Positions 1-6,782 of a DNA stretch of 64,000 nucleotides are shown here, one piece after another; within the stretch, counting starts at the first letter, position 1, and each line of letters starts with the position of its first letter. The notes under the pieces were generated by a model that saw only the letters and a program-made list of their open reading frames with translations, had not been told where the DNA came from and did not search any database. The translations under genes and the position numbers were made by a program. This stretch comes from CBDFKB01 sp965248715 (lineage in GTDB: Bacteria; Pseudomonadota; Alphaproteobacteria; Rhizobiales; Rhizobiaceae). The stretch covers positions 1 to 64,000 of the forward strand of contig CBDFKB010000008.1 in NCBI GenBank assembly GCA_965248715.1, read 5' to 3'.

Positions 1-70
1 CCATGTCGTATTCCTCCATCGTCGAAGAAATACACCTTAACAGGCTGTCCGATTTTCTAGGACCAGCTCA
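1..70 (-). mobile_element. End of an IS3-family element, truncated by the window edge
   Basis: The first 70 bases are, in reverse complement, nearly identical to the left end of the complete IS3 element at 27531-27600, including the start of its orfA and the terminal bases TGAGCTGGTCC. Only this end is inside the window. It abuts an IS630 remnant directly, so the IS3 copy inserted into older IS630 debris. Whether the rest of the element is intact cannot be seen. Confidence 0.85.
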
Positions 71-165
71 GAGCATGGAACAATCTCATCGCCCAACCTG
101 AAACAATCACCAGCATCGGAATGAGACAATGGGCGCACATAGGTTAATCTCAAATGCGATTGGTA
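71..165 (+). pseudogene. IS630-family transposase, 3' remnant with terminal inverted repeat
   Basis: The bases 71-136 match, in reverse complement, the C-terminal end of the IS630 transposase remnant at 1159-1776 (reading WNNLIAQPETITSIGMRQWA). The fragment ends at 149-165 with ctcaaatgcgattggta, the same terminal repeat found at 2558-2574. This is the tail of an IS630 copy whose front is missing, cut by the IS3 element on the left. No functional product is possible. Confidence 0.8.
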
Positions 166-422
166 TGAATGAAACGGGCAAAGGAAAATGGCGTTAGGTT
201 TGGGCGAAAGCCAAAAATGTCCGAAAGCAATATTTTTAAATTGAAGTCTGCATTCAAGAATTGAGAAAGCCGAGACAATTTAATGACTCGTTATGGTATT
301 TCCAGGACGCCATTTTATAGGCTTTGCTGAGGAATCAATCATCCCGATTAAATGCCGCACGATAGATTAGAGAACAGCAAATTGTCCAAAATAATTTGAC
401 TCTGACCAAATAAGCACTACAT

Positions 423-431
423 TGTAATACA
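423..431. promoter_or_regulatory. Small palindrome upstream of vapB, possible autoregulatory operator
   Basis: The 9-mer TGTAATACA is a palindrome around its central base and lies about 25 bases before the antitoxin start codon. VapB-type antitoxins normally repress their own promoter through such short palindromes, so this is a candidate operator. The assignment is inference from position and symmetry only. The rest of 166-455 is AT-rich and shows no gene. Confidence 0.25.
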
Positions 432-455
432 TCTTACCTACTAACCAATTCGAGT

Positions 456-743
456 ATGAATATGGCAACATCAGATGCAACGATTTCAATGAGGATGCCC
501 TCAGAGGTGAAAAAACGCTTGGAAAAAGCGGCTCGACGTACGCATCGTTCACGTTCCTATCTGACGATCGCAGCTCTCAGAAAATACCTGCCTGAAATCG
601 AACAGGAAGAATTACAAACAGCACCCAAAAACAAATTGGAGATTGCGCTATCTTTTAAGGGGGCTGGAAAACGCGCAGGTGTAAAACCGAGAACCGTTGA
701 AGATATTGATGCTTCTGTCCGTGAATTTAGAGGCGATGAGTAA
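456..743 (+). CDS. Ribbon-helix-helix antitoxin of a VapBC-type module
   Basis: A 95-residue basic protein. Residues about 8-45 (TISMRMPSEVKKRLEKAARR and following) fit the ribbon-helix-helix fold of CopG/RelB-like antitoxins: a short beta strand, then two helices with SRSYL at the turn. The C-terminal half is polar and would wrap the toxin. The gene overlaps the toxin gene by 8 bases, typical of translational coupling in toxin-antitoxin operons. A second in-frame ATG lies six bases downstream (462) and could be the true start. The pair sits between IS630 remnants. Family assignment is firm; the exact subfamily is not. Confidence 0.8.
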   Translation: MNMATSDATISMRMPSEVKKRLEKAARRTHRSRSYLTIAALRKYLPEIEQEELQTAPKNKLEIALSFKGAGKRAGVKPRTVEDIDASVREFRGDE

Positions 744-1176
744 AACTTTAGCGGACATCAAAAACCTCTATCTTGATTCCAACATTTTGATCTACCTCAT
801 TGAGGGGAATAAAAATGTCGCTGGTTCAGTGATATCTGCATTCAATGAGATTGACGAATTCGGAATAAATCTTGTCACCAGCGAAATCACTTTGACGGAA
901 TGTTTCCATGGACCATTTCGCGATGACAATGAGCAACTGGCTGAAGAATATGGACGACTGTTTTCTCAGGAAAACTTCATTCAACAAATACCAGCTAACC
1001 GAGACATTCTTATTGAAGCTGCGAGGATTGCCGGACTAACCAAATTGAAAACCGTTGATGCGGTACATTTTGCTACTGCAGAACATTTCGGGTGTGATGG
1101 CTTTCTCACAAATGACAGAGCGTTTCGTTCATCCGGACAGGTAAAAGTTATCCAATTATCAGAATTCAAGACGTAA
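736..1176 (+). CDS. vapC: PIN-domain toxin ribonuclease (VapC family)
   Basis: A 146-residue PIN-domain protein, the expected toxin of the upstream antitoxin gene. All four acidic residues of the metal site are visible: D14 (LYLDSN), E55 (LTEC), D108 (TVDAVHF) and D127 (LTNDRAF). VapC toxins cleave specific tRNAs or rRNA when the labile antitoxin is lost. The start chosen is the ATG overlapping the antitoxin stop (ATGAGTAA); a longer in-frame reading from 697 is unlikely because it lies inside the antitoxin gene. The reading frame is intact although it is surrounded by decayed transposons. Its target cannot be told from sequence. Confidence 0.88.
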   Translation: MSKTLADIKNLYLDSNILIYLIEGNKNVAGSVISAFNEIDEFGINLVTSEITLTECFHGPFRDDNEQLAEEYGRLFSQENFIQQIPANRDILIEAARIAGLTKLKTVDAVHFATAEHFGCDGFLTNDRAFRSSGQVKVIQLSEFKT

Positions 1177-1776
1177 GCCATCAGATAACTGCGCTTTTAT
1201 TAAGGTAGCCCATTGTCTCATTCCGATGCTGGTGATTGTTTCAGGTTGGGCGATGAGATTGTTCCATGCTCTGCAACCTGCATCAATGATGGCTTCGTAG
1301 GTTTCGAAGACGCTGTTTGAAAGCCAGTTTTCACCCATGCACTGCCAGATGTTCTCAACCGGGTTCAGTTCCAGCGATCGCGATGGTAGCAAAATGATAG
1401 TGAGATTATCTGGCACGATGAGCTTGCCTGTCGTGTGCCAGCCAGCCCGGACCATAAGAACAACGCCGTGAGCGTTTGCGGCGACGGTTTTGCTGATCTC
1501 ATTGAGGTGCAACTGCATGGCTTCGGTATGGGCCCACGGCAGCATCAGCGCAGCCCCGGTGCCACGCTTTGGGCAGATGGCGCCAAACAGATAGGCGTTT
1601 TGATAGCGCTGATCAGCCGGCAAGCGAGGACGGGTGCCTTTCTTTGCCCAGATACGGCACCGCCCATTTTTCTGGCCGATCCTTGCTTCATCCTGCCACC
1701 AGATTTCTATTGATGTGCCTTTCGGCAAATCGGCTATGTGCGCTGCAAGCGTGTTGGCAAAGTTTTTTTGAAAGCC
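1159..1776 (-). pseudogene. IS630-family transposase, C-terminal part, catalytic Asp lost
   Basis: Reading from 1776 downward the frame opens with GFQKNFANTLAAH and runs through the DDE catalytic core. IWWQDEARIGQKNGR carries the first Asp and LELNPVENIWQ carries the Glu. The second catalytic Asp, normally in DRAGWH, is Val here (MVRAGWH; codon GTC where GAC is expected). Homology to the copy at 71-165 stops at about 1208, after which the frame runs into unrelated sequence, so the 3' end and its terminal repeat are missing. The N-terminal piece lies at 2318-2493, separated by a 540-bp insert. The element is dead. Confidence 0.85.
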
Positions 1777-1777
1777 T

Positions 1778-2317
1778 TGATACCAAGGGAACTTAATATT
1801 GACCTATTTGATGGAGGCAAACCGGTTGATCCGGCGAGAGCGCGTCACCCAAAAGTGGGTACCGGTTTTGGGAAAAATGACACGCATAAACAATGAGATA
1901 GCGCGACGAAGCTATCCCAACGCTTCGTGACAAGCGCTAGGCGCAAAACGCGGCGCGATGCCAGGGTATTGGGCCAAGGTATTGGGCCAGGGTATCGGGC
2001 AAGTTTCGCAACGATGTTGGAAACGTATGGGCAAAAACCAGCACCGTGGTTTTGCGATAATCACCGGTTTAAAACCCAAGCACAGGGCGCTTTTCGGTGC
2101 CCGAAATCGGGCGGAAAAGCGCCTTTAGTGGGCCGGTTTGCTCCACCACGAGATGTTGCATCGGGTTGAAAAATCGGCGCTATTTGGCCGCACGATTTTG
2201 TTCGCTGACGTCGTTAGAGCCGCTTGTGGTGGGTCCGCACCACGGCACGGTTTCCGCCTAGTCAGCAAACAAAATCGCGGCGGTCAAATGGGTCAATATT
2301 AAATTTCCTTGGTATCA
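1778..2317. mobile_element. 540-bp inverted-repeat element nested in the IS630 transposase gene
   Basis: The segment is bounded by 27-bp inverted repeats (1778-1804 and 2291-2317; 25 of 27 positions agree), beginning tgataccaagg on each outer end. It breaks the IS630 transposase frame, and the central part of the transposase (on the order of 80-90 codons) is missing at the junction, so this is insertion plus deletion rather than a clean insertion. Inside are a copy of the palindromic repeat (1840-1940), a short tandem tract of gtattgggcca-like units (about 1966-2000) and several hairpins. No convincing protein is encoded, so it resembles a MITE mobilised in trans. Confidence 0.65.
1840..1940 (+). 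repeat. Rhizobial-type intergenic palindromic repeat, single copy
   Basis: It begins gcgcgtcacccaaaagtggg and ends caagcgctag. It folds as a stem of GCGTGTCA-type arms enclosing CCAAAA/TTTTGG, followed by a second arm around gatagcgcgacgaagc. It is the same family as the arrays at 33271-33373, 39849-40320 and 45076-45375. This copy is carried inside the nested element at 1778-2317. Confidence 0.8.
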
Positions 2318-2493
2318 CACAGGACCTGACGATCCATGCCGCCGATCCGTGCCGCCTCTGACCGGTTCATACCGTCATAAACGGCTGCAACCGACAATAA
2401 GCGACGGCTTTGTTTGGCATCCCTACACCGCTTAGCAAGCAAGCGAAGATACCGCGCATCAAAATCAACTCGAAGTTCAACAACTGCAGGCAT
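2318..2493 (-). pseudogene. IS630-family transposase, N-terminal part
   Basis: From the ATG at 2493 the frame reads MPAVVELRVDFDARYLRLLA and continues through a helix-turn-helix region ending ARIGGMDRQVL. This is the usual N-terminal DNA-binding part of IS630-type transposases. It stops exactly at the edge of the 540-bp inverted-repeat element, and the remainder resumes at 1776. The upstream terminal repeat of the IS is present at 2558-2574. Confidence 0.8.
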
Positions 2494-2557
2494 GGCAAAT
2501 CTCCTTTGCCATCTCGAATCAGAAAGAAACTGATTTGCATGCCCATACTGAGCCAAA

Positions 2558-2574
2558 CTCAAATGCGATTGGTA
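2558..2574. repeat. IS630 terminal inverted repeat
   Basis: ctcaaatgcgattggta, identical to 149-165. It marks the transposase-upstream end of the IS630 copy and the point where the element meets the truncated gene at 2575. The partner at the other end of this copy is missing. Confidence 0.75.
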
Positions 2575-2874
2575 TTAGAGGTACTCACCTTGCACGCGGC
2601 GGCCGGCAACCAGCCGTCGTGCCCGGTCATGCCCGGTCAAACCGTATGCGGTGAATATCTCGGCCAGGCATTTAAAGGCGAAGTTTTGGGGGTGATCAAT
2701 TTGCCTACCACCGGCCGGTTTCGTGTCACCATCATGTTTAATGAACCGATGGACGTGGTTACCTTTGATAGTTTTTCCAACTTGCGGCAACGAGTGTCGG
2801 GCAACATCGACCACGACGGAAAAACTTTTGAGAAAATATCGAATGGAAAGCCGCAGATGAAATTGCAGCTGTAG
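2575..2874 (+). pseudogene. 5'-truncated glyoxalase-related domain protein
   Basis: The frame running out of the IS end reads LEVLTLHAAAGNQP, then GEYLGQAFKGEVLGV, VTIMFNEPMDVVTFDSFSNL and SNGKPQMKLQL. I recognise this as the C-terminal part of small proteins annotated as glyoxalase-superfamily/glyoxalase-related in alphaproteobacteria, in which TLHAAAGN-like sequence normally follows about 40 residues of an N-terminal helical domain. That N-terminal part and any native start are missing, removed at the IS630 junction. In-frame ATGs upstream lie in IS sequence, so expression as a fusion is possible but unlikely to be functional. Family recognition is from memory. Confidence 0.55.
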
Positions 2875-2896
2875 GCATTGTGAATACAAAAAGCCC

Positions 2897-2917
2897 GCCG
2901 ATCCAATCGGCTGTTTT
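2897..2917 (+). terminator. Rho-independent terminator after the truncated gene
   Basis: The perfect hairpin gccgat-cca-atcggc (2897-2911) is followed by tgtttt, just after the stop codon at 2874. An A-tract on the left side may make it act in both directions. Confidence 0.6.
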
Positions 2918-2981
2918 CGATCCATTCAGACCCTAATATCAACGGTGATTGCTATTGTTTGGATCCTAACCCTAAATCGGT

Positions 2982-3009
2982 CCCTGCCCAGCGATGAAAC
3001 CGGGCAGGG
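2982..3009 (-). terminator. Hairpin downstream of the cold-shock gene
   Basis: ccctgccc and gggcaggg form an 8-bp stem directly after the cold-shock gene stop (the gene reads leftward and ends at 3019). A clear T-run is missing, so it may be a 3' stabilising stem or weak terminator. Confidence 0.45.
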
Positions 3010-3018
3010 GCCAAATTG

Positions 3019-3234
3019 TTAGGACGCCATTTGAACGTTGGTCGCCTGTTTGCCACGGCCGCGCGGATCATCTTCGATCTCAAACGTTACCGCATCGCCA
3101 TCATTTAATGCCGGCAGGCCGGAGCGTTCAACGGCAGTAGCATGAACGAATACGTCCTTGCCGCCATCTTCCGGCGAAATGAAGCCGAAGCCACGGGTGT
3201 GATTGAAGAATTTTACAGTTCCGTTAACTCGCAT
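3019..3234 (-). CDS. Cold-shock domain protein (CspA family)
   Basis: A 71-residue protein consisting of one cold-shock domain, the usual length for CspA-type RNA chaperones. Both nucleic-acid binding motifs are visible: RNP1 as GFGFI (within NHTRGFGFIS) and RNP2 as VFVHATAV. It binds single-stranded RNA or DNA and melts structure, often at low temperature or in stationary phase. The start MRVNGTVKFF was chosen because it is the family's usual N-terminus and is preceded by an AGGA-type ribosome site; the longer open frame reads through non-homologous sequence. It is divergent from the amino-acid transporter operon at 3415, with about 180 bases of shared upstream DNA. Confidence 0.93.
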   Translation of the reverse strand: MRVNGTVKFFNHTRGFGFISPEDGGKDVFVHATAVERSGLPALNDGDAVTFEIEDDPRGRGKQATNVQMAS

Positions 3235-3414
3235 TTGGGGGTCCTTTCCCGATTTAGTTTGCAAGTGTTGCTTGGAGTTTGAATCCACGTCGGCGCCTTT
3301 ATTGGCGAGGTGTGGGTCACAGATCGTCGGGAAGGGGCGGCAAAATGCAAACGGTGGACGTAGCGGCCAGGTTCCAGTATCATTTTCGCTAGAACGCGGC
3401 TCTAATGCTGGCAG

Positions 3415-4227
3415 ATGGGGGTTTTCTTGGTATCTGGCGTAAACGGCACTGTCGGTTCTCGCAACGCTATTTTGCAACTGAAAAACATCCACAAGCACTT
3501 TGGTAGTCTGGAGGTGCTTAAGGGCATCGATATTCACGCTAAACGCGGCGATGTAATTTCGATGATCGGGTCATCGGGTTCGGGCAAAAGTACCTTGTTG
3601 CGCTGCGCCAATCTGCTGGAAATTCCTACCGAAGGCGACATCTTATTTCACGAGGAACCGGTGCGCTGGCGCGATACCGGTGCAGGCCGCCAACCGGCCG
3701 ATGCCAGCCAGGTGCGTCGGCTAAGAACCAACCTTTCGATGGTATTTCAGCAGTTCAATTTGTGGGCGCACATGAGCGTTTTACAAAATGTAATTGAGGC
3801 GCCGGTCACGGTGTTGGGATTAAATCCGCAGGCTGCCGAAGAAATCGGCCGGGCGCTGTTGGCCAAGGTCGGCATTGGCGATAAGGCCGATGCATATCCA
3901 GCGCAGCTATCGGGCGGGCAACAGCAGCGCGCGGCGATCGCGCGGGCATTGGCAATGGAGCCTGATGCCATGTTGTTCGACGAACCGACCAGCGCGCTTG
4001 ACCCCGAACTTGAGGCCGAAGTGGTTAAAGTCATCAAAGCGCTGGCCGAAGAAGGCCGCACGATGATCATCGTTACCCACGATATGCGCCTGGCGCGCGA
4101 TGTTGCAAATCACGTGATTTTTCTTCATCAAGGCGTTATTGAAGAGGAAGGGGATCCTGAAGAAGTGTTCGAGGGACCTAAATCAGCGCGGTTAAGGCAA
4201 TTTTTAAGTGCCACCGCACCGAACTAA
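3415..4227 (+). CDS. Polar amino-acid ABC transporter, ATP-binding protein (HisP/GlnQ type)
   Basis: A 270-residue ATPase of an amino-acid importer. Walker A GSSGSGKST is at about 52-60, the Q-loop (FQQFNLW) near 112, signature LSGGQQQR near 165, Walker B MLFDEPTSALDP near 186-197 and the H-loop His near 222. The insertion between Walker A and the Q-loop (VRWRDTGAGRQ region) is typical of the HisP/ArtP subgroup. It is the first gene of a four-gene operon with a binding protein and two permeases. The start is uncertain: a TTG at 3427 has a better-placed GGGGG ribosome site than the ATG at 3415. Confidence 0.93.
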   Translation: MGVFLVSGVNGTVGSRNAILQLKNIHKHFGSLEVLKGIDIHAKRGDVISMIGSSGSGKSTLLRCANLLEIPTEGDILFHEEPVRWRDTGAGRQPADASQVRRLRTNLSMVFQQFNLWAHMSVLQNVIEAPVTVLGLNPQAAEEIGRALLAKVGIGDKADAYPAQLSGGQQQRAAIARALAMEPDAMLFDEPTSALDPELEAEVVKVIKALAEEGRTMIIVTHDMRLARDVANHVIFLHQGVIEEEGDPEEVFEGPKSARLRQFLSATAPN

Positions 4228-4261
4228 AATGACAATAAAATAAACATCAGGGAGTAACTCG

Positions 4262-4999
4262 ATGAAAAGATTTATTATTGGCGCCATCGTCGTCGCATTC
4301 GCCGCTGGCAGCGCTTATGCTGGCAGTCACCAGACCAAGGTGCGCATGGGCACCGAGGGCGCCTACCCACCATATAATTTCATCAATGACAGCGGTGAAG
4401 TTGACGGGTATGAGCGTGAAGTTGGCGACAAATTGTGCGAAATCGCCGAATTGGACTGCGTTTGGGTCACCAATGAATGGGATTCGATCATCCCCAATTT
4501 GGTATCCGGCAACTATGACACCATCATTGCCGGCATGAGCATTACCGACGAGCGTGACGAGGTTATCGATTTCACCCAGGAATATTTCCCGGCCGATCCG
4601 AGCGGCTATGTCGGGCTGGCCAGCGCCGGCGCGGATGCCACCAAGGGTGTTGTTGCGGCCCAGGTCAACACCATTCAATCAAGCTATGTAGCGTCCTCCG
4701 GCGCCACCTTGGTTGAGTTCGCCACCCCAGATGAAACCATTGCAGCGGTGCGATCCGGTGAAGCCGATGCGGTGCTTGCCGACCACGCATTCCTTAATGA
4801 CATCGTCAAGGAAAGCGGCGGCGAACTGGTTTTTGTCGGCGAGCGGGTACTGATTGGCGGCGGCGTCGGCATCGGCGTGCGTGAATCCGACAATGAACTC
4901 AGAGACAAGTTCAACGCGGCCATCGACCAGATGAAAGCCGACGGCAGCCTCAACGCATTGCTTACCAAATGGTTCGATGCATCAAAGGCGATCTACTGA
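4262..4999 (+). CDS. Periplasmic amino-acid-binding protein (SBP family 3)
   Basis: A 245-residue secreted binding protein. The signal peptide MKRFIIGAIVVAFAAGSAYA has a likely cleavage after residue 20. The mature protein begins with the family hallmark VRMGTEGAYPPYNFINDSGE, followed by GYEREVGDKLCE and NEWDSIIPNLVSGNYD, a ligand-contact region of lysine/arginine/histidine-type receptors. It delivers ligand to the permeases at 5060-6753. A ggga ribosome site precedes the ATG, and 34 bases separate it from the ATPase gene. The exact amino acid cannot be read, but the context with two HisQ/HisM-type permeases fits a basic or polar amino acid. Confidence 0.92.
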   Translation: MKRFIIGAIVVAFAAGSAYAGSHQTKVRMGTEGAYPPYNFINDSGEVDGYEREVGDKLCEIAELDCVWVTNEWDSIIPNLVSGNYDTIIAGMSITDERDEVIDFTQEYFPADPSGYVGLASAGADATKGVVAAQVNTIQSSYVASSGATLVEFATPDETIAAVRSGEADAVLADHAFLNDIVKESGGELVFVGERVLIGGGVGIGVRESDNELRDKFNAAIDQMKADGSLNALLTKWFDASKAIY

Positions 5000-5014
5000 T
5001 CAGCAATTGGAACG

Positions 5015-5034
5015 GGGCCCGCGATTGCGGGCCC
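5015..5034 (+). terminator. Strong intercistronic hairpin after the binding-protein gene
   Basis: GGGCCCGC-GATT-GCGGGCCC is an 8-bp perfect GC stem with a tetraloop, 15 bases after the stop codon. No T-run follows, so it is more likely a 3'-end stabiliser or partial attenuator. Such an element would give more binding protein than permease. The comparable position at 51489-51527 also has a hairpin. Confidence 0.6.
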
Positions 5035-5059
5035 TGGACCGTTTCTCATCCATCCAACC

Positions 5060-5917
5060 ATGTGTGATGACCCGCAGGGCCTAGCGAATTTTACCTGGTG
5101 GATCTGCTATTTGACCACCGGCAAGCATCTTGGATTCTATTTCAGCTTTTTGGTCGTCTTGACCTTGTTGGCGGTTGTCGCGCCACTGGTATTGCTGCTC
5201 GGCTTTGCCGGCGCCATGGCCAGGCGGGCCAATTTCGCGCCCCTTAGATGGATCGGCCTTATTTATACCAACATGGTGCGTGGGGTTCCCGACATCATCT
5301 TCTTCTTGTTCGTGCCGATCGCCATGGACCAGATGATCGAATATTGGCGCCACCGGATTTTGTGTCCGGAAGCCACCGGCCCGGTCTATCAGGGCAGTGA
5401 TTTCGTTGTTTGTACCGCCGCTAAAATGCCGCTGACGGTTGCCGCGCAATGGGTCCATGAGACCTATAATTTCGGACTTGCGGCGGTTGCCTTTGCGATC
5501 GTGTTCGGTGCCTTTGCTGCCAATACGCTTTACGGCGCGCTAAGCGCGGTGCCGCACAATCAATTGCAGACGGCGCAAGCTTATGGCATGACGCCGGGTC
5601 AGGTGTTTCGGCGGGTCCACCTGCCGCAAATGTGGGTCTATGCACTGCCGGGACTTTCCAATCTTTGGATGATTTTAATCAAAGCGACGCCGTTATTGTT
5701 CCTGCTTGGTGTCGAAGACATTGTTTACTGGGCCCGTGAACTGGGTGGTGCCAAAACCAGCCGGTTCGCCTATCCGCACCCTGACTGGCGGGTATATTAT
5801 TTCCTGGCATTGTTGGTATTTTATTTGTTGATGACCTGGGTTAGCGAAAAAGTCTTCGCCAAACTGACGCGCCGGGTTTCCCACGGACAGGCAACAATCG
5901 GCGAGGCGGCAATATGA
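5060..5917 (+). CDS. Amino-acid ABC transporter permease (HisQ-like)
   Basis: A 285-residue inner-membrane permease of the polar amino-acid family with several hydrophobic segments. The coupling (EAA-type) loop is visible as NQLQTAQAYGMTPGQVFRRV, where the ATPase docks. The N-terminus (MCDDPQGLANFTWWICYLTT) and the loop after RHRILCPEAT are longer than in short HisQ proteins. It overlaps the next permease by four bases (ATGA), so the two are translationally coupled and probably form a heterodimer. Confidence 0.9.
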   Translation: MCDDPQGLANFTWWICYLTTGKHLGFYFSFLVVLTLLAVVAPLVLLLGFAGAMARRANFAPLRWIGLIYTNMVRGVPDIIFFLFVPIAMDQMIEYWRHRILCPEATGPVYQGSDFVVCTAAKMPLTVAAQWVHETYNFGLAAVAFAIVFGAFAANTLYGALSAVPHNQLQTAQAYGMTPGQVFRRVHLPQMWVYALPGLSNLWMILIKATPLLFLLGVEDIVYWARELGGAKTSRFAYPHPDWRVYYFLALLVFYLLMTWVSEKVFAKLTRRVSHGQATIGEAAI

Positions 5918-6753
5918 GTTGCACCCAGACCATTTTCGACTATAGCCTGCGTTCGATCGGCATCGGCGCCCGGCTGTTGCCAAAAGCCGACATCAGCTTG
6001 TGCGAGCAAGTCGTACTGATCGGCAGCGGCATGATCTGGAACATTTATTTCGGCTTGTTGGCTACCGGGTTTGGCTTTTGTTTCGCCACCTTGGTGGCAA
6101 TTGCCAAAAACAGCGCCAACCCGCTGCTTAGCACTCCGGCAAAGGCGTTCATCTTTATCTTTCGCGGCTCGCCGCTGTTTATCCAGTTCTTCCTCGCCTA
6201 TGAGGCGTTTATCCTGATCCCCAAGCTTGGCTTCGATATCGAGCTGGGATTCATGACGCTCACTGCCGAAACCCGCTGGTTAACCAAGGCCTGGCTCGGC
6301 GCGTTGCTGGTATTGTTTCTCAACACCTCGGCCTATAGCGCGGAAATCTTTTTTGGTGCCCTTAGGGCGGTACCGCGCGGTGATGTGGAAGCAGCCAACG
6401 CCTATGGGATGAGCGGATTTTCCCGGTTTCGCCGCATCATCTGGCCGGTAATGCTGCGCCTCGCCTGGCCGTCCTATACCAATGAAGCGATCTTCATGTT
6501 TCATGCCACGACCCTGGTGTTCTTTTCCGGTTTCCCGGCCTGGCGGCAAAGTGGTGACGCGCTTTATTACGCCGGCTATTTCGCAGACAAGACGTTTAAC
6601 CCGTTCGTGCCCTATCCGATAATTGCCGGTTATTTCGTCACTTTCACGATATTATTGATTGTCTTGTTCGGCATGGTCAACCGGCGACTGAACCGCCATC
6701 TGGCGCCCGAAGCCAGGCCGCGGCTGAAGCTTAACATGCAATTCCTGCGCTGA
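5914..6753 (+). CDS. Amino-acid ABC transporter permease (HisM-like)
   Basis: A 279-residue permease partner of the preceding gene, with the family segments IFIFRGSPLFIQFFLAYE and the EAA loop RGDVEAANAYGMSGFSRFRR. It is the last gene of the importer operon. It converges on the glutamine-synthetase-like gene, with only about 30 bases between the two stop codons. Confidence 0.9.
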   Translation: MSCTQTIFDYSLRSIGIGARLLPKADISLCEQVVLIGSGMIWNIYFGLLATGFGFCFATLVAIAKNSANPLLSTPAKAFIFIFRGSPLFIQFFLAYEAFILIPKLGFDIELGFMTLTAETRWLTKAWLGALLVLFLNTSAYSAEIFFGALRAVPRGDVEAANAYGMSGFSRFRRIIWPVMLRLAWPSYTNEAIFMFHATTLVFFSGFPAWRQSGDALYYAGYFADKTFNPFVPYPIIAGYFVTFTILLIVLFGMVNRRLNRHLAPEARPRLKLNMQFLR

Positions 6754-6782
6754 TACTGGCTCGGTTTTGCAATAACCGCCGC

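Noticed and set aside
2575..2942. Minus-strand frames (116 and 101 codons) opposite the glyoxalase-related gene
   Set aside because: Shadows of the plus-strand frame, without motifs or ribosome sites.
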